From positions 682,001-746,000 of the forward strand of contig NBIV01000001.1 in NCBI GenBank assembly GCA_003194525.1: a stretch of 64,000 nt of DNA, read 5' to 3'. Below the pieces are notes generated by a model. It was not told where the DNA came from and did not search any database. It saw only the letters and a list, made by a program, of their open reading frames with translations. Below, in pieces: positions 54,252-64,000 of the stretch. The translations under genes and the position numbers were made by a program. Every line of letters starts with the position of its first letter. The stretch's first letter is position 1. The stretch comes from Gracilariopsis chorda. Lineage: Eukaryota > Rhodophyta > Florideophyceae > Gracilariales > Gracilariaceae.

Positions 54252-55934
54252 ATGTCTCACTCTCCTCCCCTTCCTGGTTCGCCAGACCATCGATCCGTTT
54301 GTTATTCCACTCGCTCACGAGACACGCCTTCGATGAACTCGAATCTCCCGCCGTACGTGAACACTCTGACTCCTGGTGCCGCTTCCGGTGGCCCGGTTCC
54401 CTACTCTCAGACTGCGCCGTTGCCGGCTCGCAACTCCTCCCAACATTCCAACAACGTGGTCGTCTGCCCTCCCCGTTTGGGCAGTCGCTCGTTCCCGAAC
54501 CCATCGGACTTCGTCGGGCTTTCGCCTATCGATCATCCTGCCATCTTCTCAGAAGCCCCGTGGTTCGATCCACACGCCGTTCGTGACGATGAGCTCATCA
54601 ATCGATACGTGGTTGCCGGACGTCTTCCTGACGGTCTTCCTCTCTTCGCGATTTACAAGGATGATTGGCTCGCGCATTGTGCGCTTCCTGATCATGCGAT
54701 ATCGCGCTTCGGTAACGAAACCATCGGGCAAGCCCGCGTGCGCTTCACCAAGCTGATTTACCAGCGCCTTCGACGTGTTATCGGAACTGTCCCTCTGGAC
54801 GATGCTTACGAATTCGACACCTGGGCAGCCAGAACGAACGGTGAGGCGTACGCATACTGCGACAACCTCGAAGAGCTCCAGACCCGTCGTTGGCGGGGAC
54901 TCCGCGATGTTCGCCAGGAGGCCCTGTGCTTCACCCAACCCTTACTTCGCGCGGAGTTCCGCTACTTACGTAAGCGTAACATCCCCTTCTGGGAGAACGC
55001 CCGATTGGAGCGTCGAACCAGGTCCCGAATGGGATATCTCGTCCCATACCAGATGGTGGAAGTCGATCGTGTTCGTCACCGTGCGAGGATTGGGCGCTAT
55101 ATTCCGATTCCAAATCACTGGGCTGCCATCGAAGTTCCTCGTGGTTGTGCTGTGGAGCTACCTCCGGTGTTGACGTATCTAGGCTCACACCTGGTGAATG
55201 ATCCGTATTGCGGTCTTTGGGTCGTGGCATTCATGAAATTCATCGCGAAGATGGCGGTCTACATCCTTTTGGACGCTTACGACGTATATCGGATTTGGTA
55301 TATCAGCCCCTTGGCTCGGCAATACGCGAGGTCACTCGACTTATCCGTCGTGCTTGGGTCACGTGCAAACCAGGACGATTTCCGACACCTCCTCGACGTC
55401 ATGGACCAGGTGAACCGGGATCAGGTTCCAACTGAGCAGCAGCAGCGCGGTGAGCGTCGGCGTCAACGTGAGTATTCGCCAGGGCGAACCGCAGAGGCGG
55501 GTGACTTAATTTGGTATGATCCCTGGACGCGCCAGCACATTTCCACCGAACAAGCAGCTCATCTGCGACAGAATCCGAAGCCGTTTCCACCAACACAACC
55601 CACTGGCTATGCCTTCGAGCCGGCACCGGCGCATGTAGATGTCCTTACGGACGAAGAACAGCAGGTGCCGTACGAGAACGAACCATATGGGATGGAGCAA
55701 GATGTTCCGGTCCCGGAGGATGATGTAGCGGTGGCGCCTCAGCCAGTCGACACCGACTATGCGATGCCTAACGAGGCAACGGTGTCAAGCGAGGTGGAGC
55801 TCGGGATTATGAGGAGGTTCCTCGAAGACGTGGGGATTCCATCGGTTCTAATCCGAGGTGACCGTGACGGCATGGTTCAAAGTATGAAGCTCCGATTGAG
55901 CGGACAGTCCACGGATGACGCGAGATTCCCTTAG
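54252..55934 (+). CDS. Opposite-strand ORF inside Ty3/gypsy element B, function unknown
   Basis: 561 residues from the ATG at 54252; the frame stays open to an ATG at 54129, which would fall inside the LTR. The protein is not low-complexity in its core (about residues 100-420) and reads as a folded, R/Y/W-rich domain (for example FRYLRKRNIPFWENARLERR and WVVAFMKFIAKMAVYILLDAY). An E/Q/P-rich tail (about 450-530) and a final short helical motif (LEDVGIPSVLIRGD), faintly like a SAP module, follow. No zinc knuckle, protease or RT is seen. The ORF lies tail-to-tail with the minus-strand pol, 136 bp from the chromodomain stop. Some plant Ty3/gypsy elements carry antisense ORFs at this place. Confidence 0.6.
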   Translation: MSHSPPLPGSPDHRSVCYSTRSRDTPSMNSNLPPYVNTLTPGAASGGPVPYSQTAPLPARNSSQHSNNVVVCPPRLGSRSFPNPSDFVGLSPIDHPAIFSEAPWFDPHAVRDDELINRYVVAGRLPDGLPLFAIYKDDWLAHCALPDHAISRFGNETIGQARVRFTKLIYQRLRRVIGTVPLDDAYEFDTWAARTNGEAYAYCDNLEELQTRRWRGLRDVRQEALCFTQPLLRAEFRYLRKRNIPFWENARLERRTRSRMGYLVPYQMVEVDRVRHRARIGRYIPIPNHWAAIEVPRGCAVELPPVLTYLGSHLVNDPYCGLWVVAFMKFIAKMAVYILLDAYDVYRIWYISPLARQYARSLDLSVVLGSRANQDDFRHLLDVMDQVNRDQVPTEQQQRGERRRQREYSPGRTAEAGDLIWYDPWTRQHISTEQAAHLRQNPKPFPPTQPTGYAFEPAPAHVDVLTDEEQQVPYENEPYGMEQDVPVPEDDVAVAPQPVDTDYAMPNEATVSSEVELGIMRRFLEDVGIPSVLIRGDRDGMVQSMKLRLSGQSTDDARFP

Positions 55935-56070
55935 CTCCCCTCCTCTTCGGGGCCTCGTCCCGGTGTAGCTTGTGTTGAACACAGTAAATGTTGTGAGTTC
56001 TTCTCATTTTTCTTCCTTGTTTCCAAGTCTTCGTGTTTCCACGCTTCCAGCTTCGTGTTCTAGGCGATTC

Positions 56071-58594
56071 CTATTGTAGTAAGCCGATCTCTGCGGATGA
56101 GATATCAACGGGTAGGGGTAGACGCTTTCGTCGATGATAGCGCGTTATGTATGAACGAGGTAAATGCCAGATAGGCTCCCAGGTGTCCTGGCTTGGCGGG
56201 TAGCCGTACCAGCGGCACTTGTACTTCATGAGGCCATCCTCGTCCAGAGCGTGAGCCACGATGCATTCCAGTACGCTTTCTTCCGCGTCACCGCGTTCGA
56301 CGTAGTCTTCCCGGACGGCTAGGCGGCGTGGTTCGTTCCGGTTCTCCGGGCCATTACCTTTAACCGGCTTTGGTCTCTCCCTTCTCCCGCGTTTATCGCG
56401 TTTCTTCTGTTATTAGCTATTACGGTGGTCCGTGTTACAACTCCCTGTCGAGGAGGTGGTCCAAGGTTCTTACTTGATTCCGGTTCGGGCCGGTTGGTCG
56501 GCGAAGACGGAGCTTCTATGGCTACCGTACGCCTAAGTGTATCCCATGTGGGAGCTGTTCTGTTTTTCGAGCCAACCTTGTCCTCTTCGTGCGCATCCAC
56601 GGTGACGTCCGTTTCCGTCAGCGGGGTGTAATCGGCTTGCCATGTTGCGGTTGGATCCGCGGATAGCATCTTCTCCGGATGGAGGTCAACCGTGTACGAG
56701 TCGGAATTTTCCGGGTTTCCCGGGCGGCTGTTGTTAGCTCCACTCTTGTCGGGGCTTCCCGGTTTCTCCTGTCCGTTACCAACGGCTGTCAGGGGTGCCT
56801 CGTTGCATGGCGCTCCGGTGACGTCCCCTTGGTGAACAGTTCTCGGTTCGTCGATTATTCCACTGATCCTGCTGTCAGGGTGCCGCTCGGGAAGCGCCGT
56901 GGGGGGTCCACTGTCAGACGGACCAGTCGTGATGTTCGGCGCCCATGGAGGCGGAATGTCAGCCAGTCCCTGGTCATCCAGTGGCGTCGACTGTAGCTCC
57001 CGCCCCGTGTCTTCACGGCCTGTCATTGGGGGTTTTCCGATCGCTTCCCGCTCTGGAGTGTTCTCCGACTGCCTTGGCGCTAAGACAACGCGGTCGCGCG
57101 ATAGCCGTTCGACTTCATCGTCTCTTTTCACGACCACCGTCTCCGAGTTCATCTCGATTACCTTGAAGGGTCCCGTAGTAATCGGGGACAGCTTATGACG
57201 CCCTTGTTGATATTTGCGGCCCTCCGCAGTAGTGACGTCGGGCTTTTCCACACGTGCAAAAACGTAGTCCCCAATTCGGATGTCCGATCGGTGGGCCCGT
57301 AGAGCACGGTCGTTATTCCGCTTGTAACGCAACTGCGCCTTCCCCATTTCCACCGCAGCTTGTTCTGCCCTGTGGTGGAGTTCGTTTCTCCACTGGAGGT
57401 GAAATTGAGCCGGCTCCGGCGTGTCCGTTCCATCCGATGGGGGCATCCGCAAAGGTAGTGCCGGAGGGCGGCGACTAAGGACCAGATCAAATGGAGCTAT
57501 CTTCGTTGTCGAATGGACCTGCGTATTATACGCGTAGCACAGCGTATCTTTGTATAGGTCCCAGTCCTTGGGGTGATCTTCAACGAAGTGCCGTACAGCG
57601 GCGATTAGGGTGCGGTTGTAACGCTCCACTTGCCCGTTAGTCTGCGGATGATAGGTCGTCGTGAACACATTCTTCACGCCCAGGATGCGACACACGTCCC
57701 GGAAGAACTTCGCAACAAATTGCTTCCCATTTTCTGAAAACAGAGTTTCCGGAGGCCATAATTGTAAACCCATTCTTTCACGAAGGCACGTGCGATCACG
57801 GCTGCAGAAATCCGCTTCAGCGGGACCGTTTTGACCAGCTTAGAAAAGCGATCCGTGATGACCAGTAGGAAACAATTCCCTCGCGGTGTGCGAATTTGCT
57901 TCCCAAGGATGTCAGTACTGACGTATTCCAGTGGCGCTATCGCCGGAAATAGCCTCAATAGGCGTTTCTTCTTCCACAGTTTGATGCAACTCTTCGCGCA
58001 CGAAGTACACAGTTTAGTTGTCGCATGGCAATCCATCGCCAGGATTGGCCAGTAAAAGTCCCTACGAAGGGTTAAGTATAACGTTGTCCCGCCTGGGTGA
58101 CCAGAGAGCTGGGAGTAGTGGGCTAGGTGTAGTACTCTCCCTTTTAGAGACTGTGGGATCACAATCTGGTGCGACGCTTCCAATGAGCGTGTCAAGACGC
58201 CGTGGTCGTCGAAATAAAAGGGCAACCCCTCCCCCCCGTTAAGACGGGAGCGGATTGCCGCGCAAAAAGGGTCCTTTTGTTGCTCTGCGAGGAGTTCCTC
58301 AAAGGGGATACGCTCGAGCTGCTCCGATGGCTCGGTCTCTGTGGATTGGGCGACCAATACATCGAAGGCGTCCTCCGTGTCGTTTGAATCAACAATGGGG
58401 CTGTCCAAGTTGTCTCGGTTTTCCGAACTGCCCATTTCTGTAGTGCAACGCCCTCAAGGAGGGATTCTTGGTACTTGAACGCTTTCCCGATATTATCGGT
58501 TGTGTAGTGTGTATATGAACTACGCCCCACTATGGTGGATATGGACACGTAAGACACGGTTTTGGGTCAATTGGCGGTTGGCCACAGTAGTGGA
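56071..58594 (-). pseudogene. Element B: degenerate Ty3/gypsy chromovirus pol 3' half (RNase H remnant, integrase, chromodomain)
   Basis: Reading right to left: a decayed RNase H end (58440-58590), then integrase with an HHCC finger (HYSQLSGHPGG...CTSCAKSC) and catalytic core in 58435-57674. A frameshift near 57770 moves to 57773-56319, with a YHPQTNGQVERYNRTL segment holding the catalytic Glu, and an IRIGDYVFARV/GPFKVIEM GPF-type module. The second catalytic site reads SENGKQF where the family has D. A third frame (56259-56071 and upstream) holds a chromodomain (YKCRWYGYPPSQDTWEP), which targets integration to heterochromatin in chromoviruses. At least three breaks make it inactive. The 5' part is cut off by element A at about 58595. 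Confidence 0.88.
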
Positions 58595-58868
58595 TGTTGC
58601 CACGAAATGTGGAGTATTTTAGTTAATATTACTTATTATTTTCACACCCATTTCTGGGAAGCTAGTACTTAGTGCGACGGCGCACTGCCGTCGCACCAGT
58701 AAAACTTCCCCAACAAGGGACCCCAACCTGGAGAATTGGCTCTAGTTGTTGCCGCTTGCGCGCGTACTCTACTCCTCCTTGGAGGGATACGCCGTAAACC
58801 ACGGGACATCTAACCCCCTTGCACATCTAAAGGGTCCCATCACTTGGAGTATAATTGTTCCAATTGCA
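58595..58868 (+). repeat. Probable 5' LTR of element A
   Basis: Starts TGTTGCCACG and ends CCAATTGCA, so TG...CA ends are present. It holds a 10-bp hairpin (GTGCGACGGC / GCCGTCGCAC, 58672-58696) and an AT-rich patch (58615-58640). The right edge is fixed by the adjacent primer-binding site. The left edge is inferred from where element B's coding sense ends. Confidence 0.55.
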
Positions 58869-58869
58869 T

Positions 58870-58884
58870 TGGTGTTTCGCCCTG
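58870..58884 (+). other. Primer-binding site of element A (tRNA 3' end complement)
   Basis: TGGTGTTTCGCCCTG begins with TGG, one base after the LTR's terminal CA. Its complement ends in a CCA tail after an A, as a tRNA 3' end would, with acceptor strand GCGAAAC. This would fit a tRNA whose 5' end reads GTTTCGC, for example a valine-type tRNA. Confidence 0.55.
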
Positions 58885-59389
58885 TATAGGGATATTGTTA
58901 CCGGCATCGCCGTTCGTCCCCGTCGCTCTCGCGACTCACTTCGTCCTCTCTTCCTCCTCTTCGCCCTTCCTTTTTCCCCTTTTTAGGGTAGCACCTCCCG
59001 CTATCCGCGGCCCTCGTGTGCGCATCCGCTCACACCCCCCCACTTACGTGGAAACATACCTCTACTGAAGATCACACCCCGCTCACCCGGATACCGATTG
59101 TTCGCCTTCACCTCCCTGCGCAAGTCGCGACAGGTGTCCCTGGTCTTACAAACCGGCTTCGCCGTGACACCTCTGGGAGGGCTCTACCCAACTGGGTTCA
59201 CCTCGTGAGAGGAAGATCCCGAACGTCTTTCGTTGTTTTTCTCCTTTGGGGCATTGCACCACAAAGTGGTCTCCCGACCTAGAATCGGTTTTTGTTTTCC
59301 CTCTTACGAGGTTTGTTTTCATTCACCGGAAGTTCCGTGATCGCTTCCCGTCGTAACGATATTTTCTCATTTCGAGAAATCCCTCCGAT

Positions 59390-61546
59390 GTGGAGCCAGT
59401 GGTTACGCGTAGTCGCTCCCGCGACAACGCAGACACCTCCGAAGTTCGGTTCGTACCCCGTACCCCTATACGGACAAGTTCCAGCCGTGCTGGCGCCGCT
59501 TCATCGCGGAATGATATCCCTGACCGGGAACCCCGGAACCTCCTTTTGCCCTCGTTATCACCCCCGCAGGGGAATGCAGCATTGACTCCGGCTGTTGCCG
59601 CAGTGCCCCTGGCACCCCGGCCTGCTCCCGCTGTCGCGGCTTCAAGCCCCCGTGGAACGGGCGATAACAACCCCCAGGGGACTCCCCTGGAATCCCAGGT
59701 CCGCGCTCTGTGGACCGCCCATGACACCCTTGTAGGGGAACTAAAATCCCTCCAAGAGGTGGTCTTGGCAGCCCCCGTAAAGGAGGTCGCCGAGGAACTC
59801 CGTATTTTACGGTCTGACGTCAACTCCGTGTTGGAGAGTTTGGGACAACCCGCCACCTTCATCGAAGGAGTTGAAGCCCGATTTGATGGTATTGGTGCCC
59901 GCCTGGAGACGCTGGAGCAGTTCGTCCTCATGGACAAACCATCCCCGGATGATCCGGTAAACGAGGCATCGCCCAACGACCAGCTTGCTGCGAAGAAGAA
60001 ACGCCGTCATCGACGGAAACACCACCGAAAATATTCGGACTCCGTTTCTTCGACATCGTCGGACTCATCCCGAAACCATTCGGTTAGCTCGAGCTCTTCG
60101 GACTCCGACTCAGAGGACGAGAAGCGAGGCTACTCCTCCCGCTCGAAGCGGTCATCGGCCACTGAAGGTGTGGTCCGAACCCGCCAGAAGGGGAGAAGAC
60201 ACCCCGGTCTCCGGGAATTGAAACCGACAAACCCGGATTACCGGAAGTTTTTATCATACCGGTACTACCGGCTCGAAGACTCGTCACTTGGACGTACGCC
60301 CAGTGGTACGGGAAAGGTGCGAGAATGCATTAAGCGAATGCAGCTCTCGCTCCGCAACCAGTATTTTACTGGAGAGGACCCAGTCCTAGTACTGGATTTC
60401 CTATCCCGCTTTGTAGCGGAGGCCGATATCCTCGGTATGAATGAGGGACAAGCCTATTTGGCTTTACCGTATTTCTTACGTGGAGTGGCGGAGGACCAAT
60501 ACAACTCTGTCGGAGGATCTTCTCGTGCCTCCGAGGGAGGAGTTACTTGCTGGCCGGAGGCTGTGCAGTATCTACTGCGCTCCTACGCCACAAACACCGC
60601 TATTCAGCAGGCTATCCTCGCTTTGCGAGATACACGCCAGCGTGCTGGAGAGACCGAGACCCATTACTCGGTGCGCCTTAACAAGGCTTTCCACAGATGT
60701 GGTAACGTGTACCCCACTGGGGAGCGCAGTACCATGTTCATCGATGGTCTTGACCCGGCAATCCGGAGTTTAGTTACCCATTATCGGGAGGACAAGCGGT
60801 GGATCACCTACCTTGAGCTGGTTCAACACGCTCGAGCGGAAGGGGATGCATTCCGTGCAAGAACTCCGAACAATCGGTCTAGATCCGCCAAGGCGTTGTT
60901 GCTGGAAAGCGAAGCTTCCTCATTCCCGCTCACTGCGGATGGGAACCCTGGACAGGGATTTGATACCGTGCATTTAGTGCAGGGGGATGGTGTGTCGATA
61001 CCCACCAGAGATTTGCCGTCAACGACGGAGATGACCCATGATACGGGAACAGAAGATCCCGTTCTATACGGTGGTAACAGTCGGGTCCAACCCCAACGAC
61101 TCCCGTTTTCAAACAGTCAATCCCGTTATCAACGCCCTGGATGGACTGACACCCGCCCTGCGGTTCGCTTCTCCGATACTCGGAATAATAATCCGCGTGT
61201 CGCGGTATTGGCTCTCATTTGCCACCTGTGCCATGCCCATGGCCATACCTCACCTCAGTGTATTTGTTCACTGAAGGATATGGCCAAGGTAGTGGCAAAT
61301 TATGAGGCCCTCACTCCAGAGGAGAAACGTCCCGTCCCGACGGCTTCCTACCTCCGTGCTAAAACGGACTTTTCCCATGCCCTACCACAGACCCCGCGTG
61401 CGCGGCAAGCTTCATACACCCCTATTCGGGAGATCACGCAACCATCCGGTGCAACCCCCGCTTATGCGGATAGAAACCCCGTCAACGAGATGAAGCACTC
61501 GTTGTCGAGGAAACCAACCCACTGCCGAAGGCGGAAAACTAACTGA
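59390..61546 (+). CDS. gag: Element A Gag protein
   Basis: 718 codons, but no ATG lies in frame before residue ~185; the frame is open from a stop at 59354, and the first codon used here is GTG. A +1/-1 change from an ATG at 59388-59390 would solve this. The N-terminal half is P/S/R-rich with an S/D/K-rich basic patch. The retrotransposon Gag domain spans about 300-490 (EGQAYLALPYFLRGVAEDQY, MFIDGLDPAIRSLV). A single zinc knuckle of the CX2CX4HX4C form (CHLCHAHGHTSPQC) lies near residue 610, packaging RNA. The stop is TGA at 61544-61546. Confidence 0.8.
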   Translation: MEPVVTRSRSRDNADTSEVRFVPRTPIRTSSSRAGAASSRNDIPDREPRNLLLPSLSPPQGNAALTPAVAAVPLAPRPAPAVAASSPRGTGDNNPQGTPLESQVRALWTAHDTLVGELKSLQEVVLAAPVKEVAEELRILRSDVNSVLESLGQPATFIEGVEARFDGIGARLETLEQFVLMDKPSPDDPVNEASPNDQLAAKKKRRHRRKHHRKYSDSVSSTSSDSSRNHSVSSSSSDSDSEDEKRGYSSRSKRSSATEGVVRTRQKGRRHPGLRELKPTNPDYRKFLSYRYYRLEDSSLGRTPSGTGKVRECIKRMQLSLRNQYFTGEDPVLVLDFLSRFVAEADILGMNEGQAYLALPYFLRGVAEDQYNSVGGSSRASEGGVTCWPEAVQYLLRSYATNTAIQQAILALRDTRQRAGETETHYSVRLNKAFHRCGNVYPTGERSTMFIDGLDPAIRSLVTHYREDKRWITYLELVQHARAEGDAFRARTPNNRSRSAKALLLESEASSFPLTADGNPGQGFDTVHLVQGDGVSIPTRDLPSTTEMTHDTGTEDPVLYGGNSRVQPQRLPFSNSQSRYQRPGWTDTRPAVRFSDTRNNNPRVAVLALICHLCHAHGHTSPQCICSLKDMAKVVANYEALTPEEKRPVPTASYLRAKTDFSHALPQTPRARQASYTPIREITQPSGATPAYADRNPVNEMKHSLSRKPTHCRRRKTN

Positions 61547-61572
61547 GGGACTCTCCCCTTTGGGAGAGTCGT
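61547..61572 (+). other. Hairpin at the gag-pol junction
   Basis: GACTCTCCC (61549-61557) and GGGAGAGTC (61562-61570) form a 9-bp stem with a CTTT loop, starting two nucleotides after the gag TGA. The pol frame is +1 relative to gag and open from 61494, so there is a ~50-nt overlap in which a frameshift could occur. Confidence 0.8.
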
Positions 61573-64000
61573 CCTCAAAAACGAGGCTGTTGGCGCCCGA
61601 GGCGTCCTCGTCTCGCTCCCCGGTGAAAGTCCTCTCGAGGAAAGACACCGCTGACGCGGACTCTGCGCACCTCGGTGTGTTGCGTCGCCCGTGGATACGC
61701 AGTAGAAATCCCCGGATTCCCGGTAGAGTCTTGGTCTTGGCCAAGCGTAACTATAAGGTCTATGCAGACCTTGGCCTTGATCCCCACTTTATGGTGAGGT
61801 TTCTCACCGTCCTGGATACAGGTGCACGCCCCAACCTTGTTGTGGAATCATTGCTACCCCCGCTTGTGCGGTCTCGTATCCGCTCTGACGCGGTCCCCGA
61901 CATTTCGGATGCGAAAAACAATCCGTTACAAACGGTGGGCACAGTGGACCTCGTCGTGAGACTTGGTACCTTTGTGGTGAAGTTGGACTTCATTGTTTGC
62001 CGTCCATTGGCAGCACCAGTCATACTGGGATTTGATTACTGCGACAGATTTGTCGACGCAATCAGGCCCCACCTCAGGCGTGTAGAACTTGACGACGGAT
62101 CGTCGGTTCCGATTGTTCGCCGCCCGCTAAAGCGGTCCTCTCGGAAACAAGTTCCGCTCCCTGCTGCGCAGGAACCACCGCCCGCGTCCCGCGAGTCCAC
62201 CAAGCTCCGCGTCGCTGCCTCGGTTTCTATACCGGCTGAGTCCCAAGTCTGGGTGCAGGTAAATTGCCGTCAACACGTTCTTCGGGTTATACAACCCCTC
62301 GCCTTGTTGTACGAGAAATCCCAGCTGGCGCTGGCTAATGGAATTGTCTCCATTTCCCCGGATGTTCCTTTCCGGATATTGGTTGCCAACCTTGGCAAAC
62401 ACCCCCAGTATCTGGTAAAACACCAAGTAATTGGGAGTGTAACCCCCCATCCTATGGGAATGCTGCCAACAAAGATGACAGCCGCCGATGTACTCGGAGT
62501 TACCACCTCTTCTGAGGAGTTCGCCCCGCCGTCCGAAGACGTCAAGTTTAAGGAGGGGGAGGAAACCGCTACTTCAGCGTCGAAGATACCGAGTAACTCG
62601 GAATTGCGAACCAAACCTGTTCCAAAGGACAATGCTCCATCGAGCAACGACCGGATTGATCCGGAAAAGGCACTTGAAGCGCTGGACTTCAGCCACGTGC
62701 CAGAGTCGCACCGCGACAAACTCCGTACCATGTTACGGGAATTCACCACAATGTGGGATGGCTCGCTTGGCGAGATTAACGCAACGGAACACCGGATCGA
62801 TTTAATCCCCGGTGCGCGACCGGTTGCACAACCCCCTTACAGGGCAGGTCCGAAAGCTCAGGAAGAGGAGCAGTCCCAAGTGGACAAGATGCTCCGCGCA
62901 GGTGTGATTGAGCCCGCTCAATCACCCTGGGCATCCCCAGTTGTACTGGCTTTAAAGGCCGACGGAACCTGGAGGTTCTGTGTCGACTACCGCCGGCTCA
63001 ATGCCGTGGCTGTTAGGGACACGTAACCTATCCCTCGTATGGACGAGTGTATTGACTCCCTTGGAGACGCCACCGTGTTCACGGCCCTCGATGCCAATTG
63101 GGGATATTGGCAAGTACCTGTCAGACAGGAGGATCGCGACAAAACCGCATTCACCTGCCACGCAGGAACGTACCGCTTCAAGCGGATGCCATTTGGGTTA
63201 ACCAACGCCCCCGCCACCTTTCAGCGTGCAGTAGATATTCTATTGAACCGCTTTAAGTGGCGGAGTTGTCTGGTCTACCTTGATGATATTATCATCTTCT
63301 CCAACTCGTTGGACGACCATCTCACTCACGTCCGAGACGTGCTGACCGTACTCCGCGATGCGGGAATTACCCTCAAGTTGAGGAAATGCGATTTTTTCAC
63401 AGATACTGTGAAGTATCTGGGTCACATTATCCGTCCTGGACGGTTAGCGATCGAGAAAGCTCGAGTCAAATCCCTCGTTGAGGCGAAAGAACCACGTACT
63501 CAAACGGAACTGCGCTCCTTTCTGGGGCTGGTCACCGTCTATCGACGGTTTATCCCGAACTTTTCGGATACCGCGGCGCCCCTGAACGCGTTGTTGCGAA
63601 AGGGGAGCCCCCCAAAACTGGGAACATTTACGCCCGAGCAATCGGAAGCTTTTAACTCCTTGAAGGAGGCTGTCACATCAGCACCAATCCTACATCTCCC
63701 AAAACTTGGGTTGCCATACTCCGTAGATACGGACTCGAGCGACTACCAAGTCGAGTGTGCTCTTTTTCAAACCACCCCCGAGGGGAAACGACATTCAATT
63801 GGTTATTAATCGCGCTCGCTCAATGTTCATGAGCGGAACTACTCCGTATCGGAGAAAGAGTGCCTCGCCGTCGTATGGGCGATGACCACTTTGCGCCCCT
63901 ACCTTATGGGAGTTCACTTCACTGTGTACACGGATCATTCCCCATTGAGGTGGTTAATGAATATCTCCGACCCGTCGGGACGCCTCATGCGCTGGAGACT
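61560..64000 (+). pseudogene. pol: Element A Pol: protease, reverse transcriptase, RNase H (two in-frame stops)
   Basis: One frame runs to the window edge, broken only by TAA at 63024-63026 and TAA at 63807-63809. Protease: VLDTGARPNLVV (the DTG site). RT: HRIDLIPGARPVAQPPYR, WRFCVDYRRLNAVAVRDT-PIPRMD, YRFKRMPFGLTNAPATFQR, and the catalytic LVYLDDIIIFS. RNase H begins DTDSSDYQVECALFQ and continues past the second stop as SRSLNVHERNYSVSEKECLAVVWAM. Both stops fall where the family usually has an aromatic residue, often Tyr, so each could be a single-base change. Integrase should follow beyond the window. Confidence 0.88.

Larger units (their letters stand above)
58595..64000 (+). mobile_element. 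Element A: Ty3/gypsy LTR retrotransposon, right end outside the window
   Basis: Order: 5' LTR (about 58595-58868), primer-binding site (58870-58884), leader, gag (59390-61546), pol with protease, RT and RNase H (61494-64000 and beyond). Domain order PR-RT-RNH with integrase expected next fits Ty3/gypsy. It is inserted in the RNase H region of element B, in the opposite orientation. Confidence 0.85.

Noticed and set aside
53660-56000. Reading the 54.1-55.9 kb ORF as gag of a third, plus-strand element
   Set aside because: There is no primer-binding site after the LTR-like sequence in plus orientation and no zinc knuckle, while the minus strand shows a polypurine tract at the same edge.
1-64000. 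tRNA, rRNA, snRNA genes and CRISPR arrays
   Set aside because: I looked for T-loop GGTTCGA-type motifs, U6-like starts and spaced direct repeats and saw none that fold or repeat convincingly. A covariance-model search would be decisive.

Overview
The window looks like nuclear DNA of a photosynthetic eukaryote, most likely a red alga and probably a multicellular florideophyte. This is an inference. Three proteins point to a plastid: a TypA/BipA GTPase, a triose-phosphate translocator-type carrier and a Tab2-type PSI translation factor, the first two with clear N-terminal extensions. A membrane-anchored carbohydrate sulfotransferase and a two-part GT77-type glycosyltransferase fit a lineage that makes sulfated galactan walls. 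Most genes are intronless and packed on both strands with short spacers. Where introns can be resolved they are short (58-160 nt) and GT-AG.

Layout: 0.35-10.7 kb holds a GARP/SHLQKYR factor, a MITE-like element, a plastid-type RNB protein with an altered active site, a sulfotransferase and TypA. 14-29.5 kb holds a bHLH regulator, a divergent Rho GTPase and RhoGAP-like pair, a two-exon nicotinamidase, the GT77 protein, an OSCA/CSC1-like channel, Tab2 and a two-exon GST. 29.5-40 kb has few obvious genes. It contains a candidate intron-rich cysteine-rich gene (31.9-33.3 kb) and a 5'-truncated LINE whose RNase H domain is split by a DDG/Tudor-like module. 40-51 kb holds Sen15, MED21, prefoldin 1, TPT, Vps51, a TMEM53/DUF829 protein and an unknown membrane protein.

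52-64 kb is a transposon nest. A dead pogo-like DDE transposase gene (+) is followed by a degenerate minus-strand Ty3/gypsy chromovirus (element B) carrying a long ORF on its opposite strand. A younger plus-strand Ty3/gypsy element (A) sits in the RNase H region of B and runs off the right edge.

Functional links: Rho and a RhoGAP-like protein lacking the arginine finger are divergent neighbours. TypA, the RNB protein and Tab2 all act on plastid gene expression. The sulfotransferase and GT77 protein would act in the Golgi on wall polysaccharides. The most unusual items are the split RNase H, the opposite-strand ORF in element B, the altered RNB and RhoGAP active sites, a perfect 27-bp inverted repeat beside Sen15, and the hidden multi-exon gene.
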